From the NCBI GenBank assembly GCA_934047225.1, contig OW203992.1, positions 3,895,501-3,959,500 of the forward strand: a DNA stretch of 64,000 nt. Direction: 5' to 3'. The stretch is from Ypsolopha sequella. Its lineage: Eukaryota > Arthropoda > Insecta > Lepidoptera > Ypsolophidae. The translations under genes were made by a program, and so were the position numbers. Below, piece by piece: positions 41,837 through 53,600 of this stretch. How positions within the stretch are numbered: the stretch's first letter is position 1; every line of letters begins with the position of its first letter. The notes beneath the pieces were generated by a model. The model worked only from the letters and a program-made list of their open reading frames with translations, was not told the origin of the DNA and ran no database searches.

Positions 41837-44800
41837 GTGTACTACAGACAAAGTGCAATGGAGGCCGTGTTACAGCCCCCGCTACCATTTGAGTTTGACA
41901 ATAACGTGTCGAACGTAACTTCTGGAAACCTGTGCAGAAGTTGGGATAACTGGAAAAAGTCGTTTAAAGTATATTTTGCAGCTTGTGAACTTGATAAGAA
42001 AACGGCAACGGTGCAGATCAACATATTGTTACACGTCATCGGCGCGAAATGCCGTGAAGTTTACGATCAGTTTCCGGAAAAATTTACAACATTGGATGCG
42101 GTGTTAACCAAATTTGACGATTTCTTTTCACCAAAAAAGAATATCACATTGGAAAGAAATAAATTCTTTTGTCGTAATCAAATGGAATCTGAATCGACAG
42201 AACAATACGCATTCGAAATTACCAAAATGGCGTCGTCCTGTGAGTTTAAAGATCTTTGTAACGGATTAATACGGGATCGCCTGATTTGTGGAATACGAGA
42301 TAATGCAATGAGAGAAAGATTGCTGAGGGAATCTGATTTAACACTTAATAAAGCACTTGAAATATGCAAATTGGCAGAAATGTCGCGTGCGCAAGCTAGC
42401 AGTTTTATAAAAAGCGTAACAACGGCACATCACGTTCACGAAATTAGTCAGCAAGCTGGATGTTCTCAGTACGAGCAAAGCAACGAAAAAGTGCATTGGG
42501 TGCGAGGTGCTCAATGTCAATGTGTAACGTCAGCGCCGCCGGGCGTCTCCGGCACGCGTGGCTCGCGTGACCGTCGCAGGCGCGGGCGCGGTCGAGGGCG
42601 CGGACGCGGTCATCGCGCCGCCCAGCCAGCTGATAGCAGGAGTACACCCGCCCAACCCCGTCGGCCTGTCAGAGTCTGTTCGAAGTGCGGTTTGACTCAT
42701 GAACTTTATAAATGTCCGGCGTTTGGAGTGCAATGCGATAATTGTAACCGATATAATCACTACGCTAAGATGTGTAAAGCTTATTACATCGACGGTGCCT
42801 CCACTGATCAGGTATGTAGTCTTGTATCTTCTGATAGTGACTGGTCAACAACGTTGTGTATAAATGGTTTTGAAATAAAATTTAAGCTGGACACGGGGTC
42901 TGATGTAAATATTCTTCCCAAAAAATTCCTATCGAGTATTTCGGTGTTAGAAAATGAGTTAACCCCCTCATCGATAAAGTTACGTGGGTATTCGGGTGAT
43001 TATATCGCGGTCATAGGAAAGTGTAATCTTAAGGTAATTTATAAGGACAAAACGTACATTCTAAAGTTTATTATTGCTAACGTAGATTCACCACCGATCT
43101 TGAGTAGGAGTTCATGCGAAGAACTGAATCTAGTGAAACGCGTTATGGCAGTAAATATAGAAGTAGGAAAGGAAGTAATATTAGATGAATACGCCGACGT
43201 ATTTCAGGGAGTTGGGTGTCTTCCAGGAGAATATAAGATACAAATAAATGAAACAGCGCGCCCAGTTGTACATCCCCCTCGGAAACTACCCATGGCCTTA
43301 AAGGAGAGTGTAAAAAACAAGTTAGATGAAATGGTTAAGCAAGGTATTATATCAAAGGTGCAGGGACCCACGGACTGGGTCAATAGCATGACCTTAGCGA
43401 AGAAACCAGATGGTGATTTTCGAATCTGTTTAGATCCTCAGGACCTAAATAATGCTATTAAACGTGAACATTTCAAATTACCAACCCTTGATGAAATAAC
43501 AGCAACACTGTCAGGTTCTAAGTACTTTAGCGTTTTAGACTGTAAACATAGTTTTTGGCAAGTGAAATTAGCGGAATCTTGCACAGACTTATGTACTTTC
43601 AATACGGCATTTGGTCGTTATAAATTTTTACGTCTCCCCTTCGGAATTTCGTCGGCTTCTGAGGTTTTCCATAAGAAACTCATGGAACACTTTGATGATA
43701 TGGGAGAAGGAATTTGTCAGTTTGTCGATGATTTACTCGTGCATGCCCCTTCAAAAGCAGAACATGATCGTAGATTACGTAAAGTCTTACAAAAATGCCG
43801 TGAAATTAACATCAAATTGAATAGGCAGAAGTGTAAAGTAGGACTGAAAGAGATAAAATACCTAGGTCACAAAATAAGTGAACATGGCATATTACCTGAT
43901 GAATCGCACACCTCAGCTATAAAAAATATGCCAGAGCCGAAAAATGTTAAAGATTTAGAAAGGCTTTTAGGGCTCATTACATATTTAGGCAGTTTTATAC
44001 CAAATCTTTCAGAAAAAACTCAAAGCCTACGTGAGCTATTAAAAAAAGAAGTGGAATGGCATTGGGAAGAAAGGCATAAAAGTAGTTTTGAACACTTAAA
44101 ACAGTGTTTGATTAGCCCACCAACGCTGAAATTCTATAGCCTAGATAAGCCAATCACATTGTCTGTAGATTCATCTAAAGACGGTATGGGTGCTTGTCTC
44201 CTACAGGATGGTCACCCTGTCAGTTATGCTTCTAAATCACTTAACAAAACAGAACAAGCCTATGCACAAATAGAAAAAGAGTTATACGCGTGTGTGTTTG
44301 CTTGTGAAAAGTTTTACTCATATTTGTACGGTCGGACCGATATTACAATAGAAACGGACCACAAACCTCTAATTAGCATCATAAAGAAACCGATAAATAG
44401 CGCACCTCCTCGACTACAAAGAATGCTTATGAGACTGCAACCTTATACATTCAAACTTATATACAAGCCGGGTAAATATATGTACGTGGCGGACACACTC
44501 TCGCGTGCTTGTGCTGATAATGGCAATCCGCGACACATTGAGCCACGTGATCACCTGGAAGCGCAGGCGCAGATATGTGCGATAGCCGGTAGTAATCCGC
44601 TGACCGACTCACATTTTTTGCTGATACAAAAATGTACTCAAGATGATGAAGAAATGAAATCACTTATGAAAGTTATTAGAAAAGGATGGCCAGAGCACAA
44701 AAGTCAGGTAGACAGTTTGTTAAGATGTTACTGGGATGCAAGAGACGAGTTAGTGGTCTCTTATGGTTTAGTATGGAAAGGTGACCGTATAGTTATACCC

Positions 44801-45571
44801 AAATGCATGCGACGAGAATTATTACAAAAAATTCACATCGGTCATTTGGGATTAGAAAAGTGCAAATTACGGGCACGAGAAATAATGTACTGGCCAAACA
44901 TGAATTCTCAAATAGAGGACATGATTTCTCACTGTCAGGCTTGTTTGACTTTTAAAAAAGCAAACAGCAAAGAAACGCTGATTCAACATGAAATACCAGA
45001 TAGGGCGTGGTCTAAGGTAGCAGCTGATATCTTTCACTTCTCAGGTCAACAATTTCTTTTAATTATTGATTATTACAGTAAATTTATAGAAGTAATAAAA
45101 ATGAAATCTATTACTTCGGACTGCGTTATTAACCAATTAAAAATAATATTTAGCCGGCAAGGCATTCCTGATTATTTTGTATCTGACTGTGGTCCAGAGT
45201 TCAGTTCCGACATATTTAGAAACTTCGCAAACGAGTGGAAGTTCCAACATATCACGTCTTCTCCAAGATATCCGCAGTCGAATGGTCAGGTGGAAAGAGC
45301 TATTCAAACCATAAAAAATATTCTAAAAAAAACTTCATATGACCACACAGACTTTAGATTAGCACTTTTAGAATACCTAAATACACCTATAGACAGTAGG
45401 TTGGCATCTCCATCGGAACTTTTAAACAATAGAAAGTTGCGTAGTGTTGTACCATGTTCTCCGGCATTATTACAACCAAAAATACAAAATAATGTTAAAA
45501 AAAATATAGAAAAACGACGCAAAGTACAAAAGGAATACTACGATAGAAATGCCAAGGATCTCCCTCAATGA
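41837..45571 (+). CDS. Mag-like gag-pol polyprotein (3' end disrupted)
   Basis: 1,244 codons. A better start may be ATG 41858 (MEAVLQPPLPFEF). Order: capsid-like gag (LCRSWDNWKKSFKVYFAACE); a basic Arg/Gly run near 240; knuckles CSKCGLTHELYKC and CDNCNRYNHYAKMC (near 285-310); protease LDTGSDVNIL (352); RT with LDCKHSFWQVKL, LPFGISSASEVF and FVDDLL (629); RNase H SVDSSKDGMG (775), ETDHKPL and ADTLSRA; integrase HHCC (HIGHLGLEKC..CQACL, about 998-1040) and DDE core with Asp in AADIFHF, Asp in VSDCGPEF and Glu in SNGQVERAI (1152). The frame stops at 45569-45571 only because a MITE interrupts it after KDLP. Confidence 0.95.
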   Translation: MYYRQSAMEAVLQPPLPFEFDNNVSNVTSGNLCRSWDNWKKSFKVYFAACELDKKTATVQINILLHVIGAKCREVYDQFPEKFTTLDAVLTKFDDFFSPKKNITLERNKFFCRNQMESESTEQYAFEITKMASSCEFKDLCNGLIRDRLICGIRDNAMRERLLRESDLTLNKALEICKLAEMSRAQASSFIKSVTTAHHVHEISQQAGCSQYEQSNEKVHWVRGAQCQCVTSAPPGVSGTRGSRDRRRRGRGRGRGRGHRAAQPADSRSTPAQPRRPVRVCSKCGLTHELYKCPAFGVQCDNCNRYNHYAKMCKAYYIDGASTDQVCSLVSSDSDWSTTLCINGFEIKFKLDTGSDVNILPKKFLSSISVLENELTPSSIKLRGYSGDYIAVIGKCNLKVIYKDKTYILKFIIANVDSPPILSRSSCEELNLVKRVMAVNIEVGKEVILDEYADVFQGVGCLPGEYKIQINETARPVVHPPRKLPMALKESVKNKLDEMVKQGIISKVQGPTDWVNSMTLAKKPDGDFRICLDPQDLNNAIKREHFKLPTLDEITATLSGSKYFSVLDCKHSFWQVKLAESCTDLCTFNTAFGRYKFLRLPFGISSASEVFHKKLMEHFDDMGEGICQFVDDLLVHAPSKAEHDRRLRKVLQKCREINIKLNRQKCKVGLKEIKYLGHKISEHGILPDESHTSAIKNMPEPKNVKDLERLLGLITYLGSFIPNLSEKTQSLRELLKKEVEWHWEERHKSSFEHLKQCLISPPTLKFYSLDKPITLSVDSSKDGMGACLLQDGHPVSYASKSLNKTEQAYAQIEKELYACVFACEKFYSYLYGRTDITIETDHKPLISIIKKPINSAPPRLQRMLMRLQPYTFKLIYKPGKYMYVADTLSRACADNGNPRHIEPRDHLEAQAQICAIAGSNPLTDSHFLLIQKCTQDDEEMKSLMKVIRKGWPEHKSQVDSLLRCYWDARDELVVSYGLVWKGDRIVIPKCMRRELLQKIHIGHLGLEKCKLRAREIMYWPNMNSQIEDMISHCQACLTFKKANSKETLIQHEIPDRAWSKVAADIFHFSGQQFLLIIDYYSKFIEVIKMKSITSDCVINQLKIIFSRQGIPDYFVSDCGPEFSSDIFRNFANEWKFQHITSSPRYPQSNGQVERAIQTIKNILKKTSYDHTDFRLALLEYLNTPIDSRLASPSELLNNRKLRSVVPCSPALLQPKIQNNVKKNIEKRRKVQKEYYDRNAKDLPQ

Positions 45572-45986
45572 GGGCTACTATCGACGTCAGGTGGCGCCAC
45601 TGAGGCGACAGGTATAGAGAAACGTCAAATGCCCGCGAAACGGCGAAAGCTATGGCTTTTTATTAGTTATTTGTGTATTAGTCGACATAAATTCATAGTT
45701 TCAGGTTTATTATACAAGGTACGGTGCAATGAAAGTAAATGAATTAAGATTAGAGCTAAAGAAAAGAGGGACTAAAACAAAACTTAAGTCCTCCTTTCGT
45801 TTTGGAACATAACGGAACTGCACATCATTTCGGCATTGTTTATTCGCATTTAAGAAAGAAAAAAAAAATATTATATGGATAAGCAAAACAAAAAATCGAA
45901 CTTCTATGTAAATCTAACCTAACAAACCTTTGACATATACCTTACGTGCCAGTGGCGCCAACTGGTGGCCTTTATAAAAGTAGACC
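45566..45986. mobile_element. MITE-like insertion inside the Mag integrase region
   Basis: About 420 bp. The ends are imperfect inverted repeats: GAGGGCTACTATCGACGTCA..TGGCGCCACTG at the left and CAGTGGCGCCAACTGG..AAAAGTAGACCCC at the right. The gag-pol frame resumes beyond it with PLNKGQKVKAWINDKW. Exact target duplication unclear. Confidence 0.75.
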
Positions 45987-46342
45987 CCATTAAATAAGGG
46001 TCAAAAAGTTAAAGCATGGATAAATGACAAGTGGGAAAATGGTACAATACTGGATATGCTACGTCCGCGGTCTTACTCAATTGAATTGAGCTCAGGCGGT
46101 ACAATAGTACGTAACCGTAGACATCTAGACCGGATTCAGAGCGCCGACATGACTCACCCCCATGCTATAAAAACTTTTCCTATGACGATATAGTAGTCAC
46201 GCCTGGTACGTTAGATTCCTCTTCCCGTAGCCCCCGTGTCCAGTGTCGGGCAAACAATCCTAATCATTATGTTACTCGTTCTGGCAGGATAGTGAGACAG
46301 CCTGATCGGTGGACTACATTTCGTCCACAAACTCCGTGGTAA
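45987..46342 (+). pseudogene. Mag integrase C-terminal domain, separated and frameshifted
   Basis: Reads NKGQKVKAWINDKWENGTIL and SSGGTIVRNRRHLDRIQSAD, the C-terminal module of Mag integrases. Near 46185 the frame shifts by one base in an A/T run; the next frame carries on (DDIVVTPGTLDSSS to VTRSGRIVRQPDRW) to a stop at about 46340. Confidence 0.85.
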
Positions 46343-46610
46343 ATCAAAACTAAAGTGTAGCTAGAATTAAGGTTTTAAAGTAAGCAGCATGTCACAATTG
46401 CATGTTTTGTACATTAATATGTTTATTTTTGATTGTAATTCTGTTTAAATATATTGTAGATAGTCAGAATAATAATAATAAATAAAATGCATGTTATATA
46501 AAATAAAGTCATAAATTTGTCAGTTATTTATGTTGATTATATGGCATGTCATTAAATTGTATTTATCATCTCTAATTTAAGCGCAAATTAAATTTATTAA
46601 AGAAGGGAGA

Positions 46611-46702
46611 TGTTGATATTATTATGATGTGGGTACCTAATAAAGATTAGTCTCAGCTCGTACGCCGTGTTTGATTGACGTTCAATACTCATATACTTTA
46701 CA
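46611..46702 (+). repeat. 3' LTR of the Mag-like element (92 bp)
   Basis: Direct repeat identical to 41642-41733, followed by the CGTAG target duplication. Confidence 0.95.
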
Positions 46703-47170
46703 CGTAGCACCTAAAACGTACAAAAGGAACCTTTATGGTGAGACTCCATTGTCCGTCAGTCCGTCCATCCATCTGTCCGTTTATCACAGCCTCATAACTT
46801 TAGCACCATTAAAGATATAGGCATGAAATTAGGTACAAAAATGGCACTCATTACATAACACGTGTAATTACGTCTAATAATTACATTACATAACATATCA
46901 AGGTAGAAAAAAAATTAAATTGTACAAAATATTTCCAAAACAAAAGTGAGAAAAATAAAAAATATTATCCTAAAAATACAATATGGGTATCAAATTGTAG
47001 ATATTAAAAAGCTGATTGTAAAAATATATAGTTTGACAATATTGAATTGCATCTTTTTCGAAAAACCATAAAAAATGTATACCCCCCCCTTATCTCTAAA
47101 ACTGGAGGACCGAAAAATATTTAAAAATCATGGTAATATGTGTTTACGTGAAGATTACAGGAAAAATAAA
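46703..47170 (+). repeat. Interspersed repeat interrupted by the Mag element
   Basis: Same family as 26600-27415 in opposite orientation (CAAAAGGAACCTTTATGGTG, CAATATGGGTATCAAATTGT). The piece before the Mag insertion is GGGTTCCGTAG at 41631-41641. Confidence 0.7.
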
Positions 47171-48034
47171 GCGGCTTAGAAATTCACGAAAAAAAATGAA
47201 ATTTTTCCTAATACTACCTACTAATAATCTAGCTCTACATTTAGATTCCACTGTATGCATAATATATTATTTATTTATCTATACATACAAATTAATACTA
47301 CAAATCCAAAAGTAACTGTCTTTCGGTCTATTTTTTATCTTTTCACGCCTAAATTTTGATATAATTTGGCAGAACGATAGATGGTAGGTATCCTTGAGAG
47401 AGATATAGATAGACGGATATAGGCTACATTTTATCACGGGAAAATACCTCATTTTCACAACACAATACAAGTCATTAAGCTGCGCGTAAGCCCAGCGAGC
47501 GGAGAGCTTGTAATATAATAAATGCGAAAGTTTAGATGTTTTTTACTTAATCACGCACCGCTCCGACCATAGATGGACTGGCATCAAATTTAGCACATAT
47601 TAATAGTTTCTAAAAAAGGCACTACGTACGATACCTCGAGAAAATACCTCGATCCAATGAAGTAACTCAATTAGCCGTCGGAAAACCATCCATAAATATA
47701 TTTTTTTGCATATCAAACTTTTTTCAAAAAATTGGGTAGTAACTCCGGAACTCCGGATTCCGGAATTGAAATGCTCAATATCGAAACCCAATTCCGGAAT
47801 TGAAAAATGGTCCGATATTCAAGCCCTATCCCCATTACGATTTAATTTAATCCAATATTTTTTACGTAAGGTAAGGGACAAGCTATCTCCGTGATAATAC
47901 GTCCTTTCGTTTATAAGAGAATTGAAATAGATTGATTAAAATAAAAAATTGTGTTTAAAAATGATCAACATGCATCCAAAGAAAAGTACCTATTAGATGT
48001 AAGGTACGTATGATTTCTTTTTACGAAGAAAATA
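47171..48034. other. Gene-free stretch
   Basis: AT-rich. A motif CCAGCGAGCGGAGAGC near 47492 and AATGCGAAAGTTTAGATGTT near 47521 look like repeat debris. No coding signal. Confidence 0.3.
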
Positions 48035-48218
48035 GTTATTTTTGCAACAAGAGAGCAAAGATTTTTTTTGCGAGTGCAGAGGTTGAATCCCGAGCAAGCG
48101 AAGGATTCTATAATTGAATCACGAGCGTAGCGAGTGATTCTTAGTTAGAATCCTGAGCGTAGTGAGGGATTCAAAGGCACAAGAAACAATAAATTTGCTC
48201 TCGTGTTACACATACAAC
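48035..48218. mobile_element. MITE with GAGCGTAGCGAG subrepeats
   Basis: The ends GTTATTTTTGCAACAAGAGA and GCTCTCGTGTTACACATACA then AC are inverted relatives. The interior has three GAATCxxGAGCGTAGxGAGx GATTC palindromes in tandem. Non-coding. Confidence 0.65.
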
Positions 48219-48430
48219 TTTTAAACTAACTAGCGAGAAAACAATGATGTAAAGACACCATCTTTTAGAACGAACTTATAAGAATTTAATGGTTTTTTTC
48301 TTTAAGCAATACACCATATAAAAATATTGCACATAAAATAAAATGTAAGGAGTGTTATTTGAATCCCAAAAGCCGCGAAAAAATTTGATAAACCGATCAA
48401 AAACGCAAACATAACCAGAGAATATAAAGT

Positions 48431-49621
48431 ATTAGGGTTGTTCTCAAAATTTTTGTAGTTTTGTGAAGTCCGCCTTCCCTAATATCAAGTTTATGTTATT
48501 GCTTTGCTATGAATTGAACTTAAAAGTGATTTATTCTTAAAATATTTAATCCATTATTCTTTTATTTAAAAACGGCCTTGTCTAAACAAATATTTTTTCT
48601 ACCATATTTTTGTTACGATTTTGTAACACTGATATAACGTTAAAAAAGAATATTCATATTTTTTGCTTCATGGCAACACAGGAAGTTGAACATCCCTAAA
48701 CAGTTGACATAAGTGTCAATGTCAAGCAGCAGCTATTTTGTTTACGGCTGTTGTGAGTTGAAGATTGCGTGAACAGAAGAATAGACTTTTGGGAATTATT
48801 TTTGTCACAAGGTTTTACAGGAACAGGTGAGAAGTATTTTTTATTTGTTTTGCCAAGCATGAAGAACTTTGCATAGAGATCATGCGTATTCCATTAACTT
48901 CTTTCCATTCCTCACATGTGATGAGCAGCAAATATTTTGAGGTTAGGAAAACGTGATTTTAGATTTATTTTTGTAACTTTCTTTTGGAACCTAACAAAAT
49001 TATACAATTAAGTCGTGGTTACATTGAAATCGTATAGTAAGTGTGTTTTTTTGTGTGTGTGACTTTGTTGTTCCCGCGGACCCTGTTTTGGTTTTTTTTC
49101 TAGTCGATATTCTAGCGAGCGGGCGAGTTAATAGTGATATCCTTTCTACTTTAAAAGTTGGCTTTGCTAAAAGTTGCATTTTGGGCGTTATATATAATTA
49201 ATTCTTAATATTTTATTACAAATCCGGTGACTCGACTCTTAATAGTTGATTACGTAAAATTCGTTAGGTTTCTTTAAAAAAATCATTAAGGTTTTCTGTT
49301 AATTAATAGAATGTTACTGTTACTGTAATTTGCTCAATATTATCATTAGATTGGATTTTTTTCAATGAATGTTTAATCTTTCTTTCAAAATTTCATTACA
49401 TGGAATAAATTATTTTCCTTACATAAATTATTTTTTCTAACAACCTGTTATTTTTCATTAAATTTTATTCCGTTAAACAACGATTCAACACAAGTAAAGT
49501 CGTGGACTTAAGGATATAGCGATGATGAACGAACCCTTATAATTTTTTTCGTTACATTTTTGTGACGTTTTATTTTTGTTACAATTTTGTTACCTACAAA
49601 AATTTTGAGAACAACCCATTA
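48431..49621. mobile_element. DNA-transposon-like element with 24-bp perfect TIRs
   Basis: Element 48435-49617: GGGTTGTTCTCAAAATTTTT then GTAG at the left is exactly inverted at the right, with ATTA on both sides as a likely 4-bp duplication. AT-rich, with several TTTTGTTAC/GTAACAAAA words near both ends. No transposase. An internal segment (48720-48830) resembles a 5' exon followed by GTGAGAAG, but nothing codes there. Class unknown. Confidence 0.75.
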
Positions 49622-50535
49622 CTACCTACATAACCATCACGCGGGAGTTTTACTCTATCCGTTTCCGGATTCCATACACATTGGGAGGCCATACACAGGA
49701 TTTCGAGAAGTTTACCTTGTCTATGGTATCCGACAAGCTATGGGGCTGTGTATAGCCTTCTAAAGTGTATGGAATACATATAGAGTGAAAGAGATAGCCG
49801 CCATGCTGATGTTACTGTCTCTCTTTCTCTTGAGCAAAGGATATGGAGTTTTTGAACAATTCGCAGTGTTCTTAATTTGAAACACTTTTCTTCACTGTTT
49901 AAAACCAGTGAGTAAAAATCGATTTTTTTCACTGTTTTTAAACAACAAAGGCGCGCTTTTCGAACTAGTGAGGTGAAAAAGCTTTTTTGCCTCCTATAAA
50001 ATTACGTGTTGTCCGTTACGTCACTTTATCGCCATCAATATGTTTCTTTTTTTTGTCGACTTAATCGTAGAAATTAAAATTTTATACTAAGGAGTTTTTT
50101 ACAATAGATATCGGCCTTTCCGCCCTAAAATCAGCCCTTTCTGTAGAGCTATCGGCCTTTATCTAATTCTTAAGTTGGCAACAGTGGCCTTAATTTCATC
50201 ATCATTTCGATCACCCTATGAACCCCGATTTACGAAGATATACAAATATTGCAAGATTTTATAGGTGAATATTTGACGTTCGTATTCATTATTTGAAAAG
50301 TTTATTTTGTATTTTGTATTTGTTGATATTTGTTCATTCAATTTGTGGTATTTTAAATTTTATCCTGGCAATTCAACTGCGAATGATGAATCACACATGT
50401 TTGATAGATAACTCGGACCAATCGATCGATTATCATACACAACAAAGTCACAATCACAAAATACTTATCTGTCTGTAGAACTAGGCGATAAAATTAAAAA
50501 ATATCGTCTCAAAAGTTTAAAAAGTTACAGGTAAA
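49622..50535. other. Gene-free stretch upstream of the caspase
   Basis: Contains a GGCCTTT-rich block near 50110-50165 and presumably the caspase promoter and 5' UTR. No motif decides the start site. Confidence 0.3.
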
Positions 50536-50606
50536 ATGGAAAAAAACAACGTCGTGCAAAGTGTTACTGATGGTTTGGGTTACGATATAACAAAAAATAA
50601 TTCACG
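50536..50606 (+). CDS. Caspase exon 1
   Basis: MEKNNVVQSVTDGLGYDITK then NNS and two bases of an Arg codon; donor GTAAGT. The first ATG after an in-frame break, polar and Asn-rich: a short prodomain. Confidence 0.7.
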
Positions 50607-53600
50607 GTAAGTTGCATTTTATTGACTCTAATCTCTATCTATCATATATCTACTTATTACCCTATAGTAAAGCAAAATTTTAGTTTTTAACTCCTGTCAA
50701 AACAACATTTTATTAATTGCATAATAGGTAGTCCTTAGATGTAAGGAATAGAAAAGAAATTATTGAAAAAATTAAAATTTTCAATGCACTTAAACAAAAA
50801 TTAAAGTCTATGGGTACGGCTTTATCAAGGGCCTTACTATTGCCAAATGGGTACTTTCTAAAGCCTACTCCTCGTTTATGGCCTAACCAAAAATAATGAA
50901 AAAATGTATTATGAATAATCAACTCTTAGACAACATATGCAACATTTTTCTTTTTCATACCACCAAAACTTCTACATGAATTTTTTTTTTTACTGAATGG
51001 TGTTTTTTGACCTCAAATTCCCTACTGCTCCTGAGTGGCTTGGCCGATTGAATTCATCTATGCTTTGATAAATAGATAAACTTTATAGCTATAAACATAA
51101 CATAAGATTATTCAATCGAGTAACCACGTCCAAGTGAAAAGTATAGTTTTCTCCTATTTCTCCCTATCAAGAACGCAGCGAGCGTCGTAACAGCCACTAT
51201 GCATTGCGCGCTGATATGAACGTTATTTCAATGTCGTTTCCGTTGATATTTGTAGTGACAAATATCGAGCTGCTAATTTGGCAATGGCAATCGCCTTAAG
51301 AAAAATCTGTACTACGTAAAGAAGGTTCTCTGTTCAAGGACACTTAAATAAATATCTACTCTCCCTGCGCGGCAATAAAGTGCATACTAGCGGGTGTATT
51401 ATCTATGATACTAGCTCGCTCGCACCCGCGTTGGTCTCGGTATATAACTGCCTACTCTCAAGTACCACAGGGGCGTGCAGGCGAGAATATTGTATCGAAT
51501 CACAACGCGCGAAAGCTTCTTCAACTCCTGACCGTCTCAAGGTCATCCTACCAGTGCCACTCGGTAGGGTTGCCACTTGCGGTTATGAATGAAATTATGA
51601 TTTTGATGTTTAAGTATTTTAATCAATATACATATAATAAAAGAGTAGAACCCGATGTGTCTGTGTACACATCGGGTATTTTTTTTTCTTCAATGTATTG
51701 AAGAAAATTAATAAAAATAGAAAGGGGGTGACTAACGAAGAGTAATAGAACACAAATCAGCGTTTTTTAGAATTCTTTTCTATCTGTCTGTCTGTATGTC
51801 CGTCTGTCTGTTCACACACATCTCCGAAACCATTGAAACATTGAATTGACCTTCTGTACGTAGTACTACTTTTTCTTCTGTGCTTTAATACTTTATTTGA
51901 TGTGACCTGGGCCTTCCAGGATATTATTAAAACCACAAGGGTTACGTAATAACAATTTACTGTCCAATACACCCGACCCGACAAACCAAAACCTGTCAGT
52001 TTTCCTACCTGCTGCGTTCCAATATTATTTATTAATAGTTCGAATACCATATCAAATAGTTCTCTATAAATTCAAACGTTCTAGCAATTGGTAAGTAAGA
52101 ACAAATACTATGCACATACATTCCGAAAAACTCAAAGGTGCATGCCCGACCGGGGATCGAACCTGGGTCTCAAGATTGAGAGGCCAGCGTTCTACCCCCG
52201 AGCTACCGCCGCTCTAGGGTTTAAACGTGTTTGGATAGATCCTCGATAGCGATAATTGTTGAAATGAGGTCTTCAAACACACTGTTTCTTCTCGTTTGAC
52301 GAATAGGAACCATCTAGAACTCAGACATATTTTATTAGATAGGTACTCGTATTTATTTATAGACAATATCTAGATTTTTGATTTTGGAAATTTTGCTAGC
52401 AAATTTTTTTTAAATAAAATATAAAGCTAACTTTTTTTGCTTTCGCCCTGAATCCGCTCCTCTCGCACTGCGCGTTTTTTCGCTTGGAGTGACAGTGACA
52501 AAAATGAAATTCGCTTTGCCTCGTAAATACGACACAGTAACACTTGCAAGTGTTACTGTGTCGTACACCTTGTAAAACCGAACGTGAAAACGAAACCGAA
52601 GTTAACATTTGTTAATTTTAAAAACAGCTTTAATCAATAATAAAATAAATAATTGTTGTCCACCAAGCAGCTTATAAAAAAAATCTTAGGATTCGCAAAA
52701 TATAATGATTTAACCTACGAATAATAATTCTCTAGAAACGTAACTAAGCCCAAAATGGTTCCACGAAATAGAATCCGCGGAAGGCGGGGCGTGAAATAGG
52801 GACAACGCGGCACACCAGCTTCGACCAAGATAAAATGAATGGACGGGCCATAGCGTGCGGATTTTTGAAGCCTGCAAAGTGAGCGCCGGCTCTCACTTCA
52901 TCTCAGTCGGTCTCTGTCTGTTAGAAGTGCGACACGTACGCTTATTATTACATGCCATCAAAATAACTGACGAAAAAATGTCTTCTTGTGCATTCCCAAA
53001 GTGCAAGAACACTACCAAAAAGCTTTGAATTAGAAGATCTTTGAATGGACAAATTCTATCCTGAACAATAATCGTACCGATTCGTATAATGAAGTAGCGA
53101 GGGTTTATTTTTTTAATTTTTAGTTGGTTCGATTCCCGGGTGAGACAAGCGAATTTTAGAAGATCTTTGAATGCAGTTTTGTTTCTTTTAAAAAATAAAG
53201 GAATGTTTCCTTTCTGTAAAATAAGCTAACTAAAGGATTTAAGGTAGCTCCCCTCCAGGGCCCTTAAATTTTTTCCACCCTGTATATACTTACAATTAGG
53301 TATTGAAGTATATATCCAATTGCTTAGACTCGTTATGAGTGAGCAAATTGTAAAGACAAGGCCCGCGTCCATTCATTTTATCTTGGTCGAAGCCCACCAG
53401 TTCATTATAATGCCAGGGCCACAGCTTCAGGCTTCTGGCGGCGCTTCCAGGCGGTTTTTGCGACGGGCTTTGCCCTGCCACGACACGGCGTCGGCGCCTT
53501 CATGTATAGCGCGCTCGCTCACTCAAAGCGCTCGACACTAGGTTCGTCCTGTGCGCTCGATCACTGGCGCGGCTCTCTGCCTCCCCAAACACCGCCGTCG

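Larger units (their letters stand above)
41637..46707 (+). mobile_element. Mag-like Ty3/gypsy retrotransposon, full length
   Basis: LTRs at 41642-41733 and 46611-46702 are 92 bp and identical, flanked by a 5-bp duplication CGTAG (41637-41641, 46703-46707). A primer-binding site starting TGGCGCAGCC follows the 5' LTR at once, and the polypurine tract AAAGAAGGGAGA ends at 46610. Very short LTRs and one gag-pol frame fit the Mag clade, first described in silkworm. It landed inside the repeat family seen at 26600 (GGGTTCCGTAG|CACCTAAAACG). A MITE at 45566-45986 and a later frameshift make this copy defective. Confidence 0.95.

Noticed and set aside
52136..52215. tRNA gene on the minus strand (A and B boxes, anticodon-like arm)
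   Set aside because: Acceptor strands do not pair and a SINE-type tail shared with 63186-63278 follows; called a tRNA-derived SINE.
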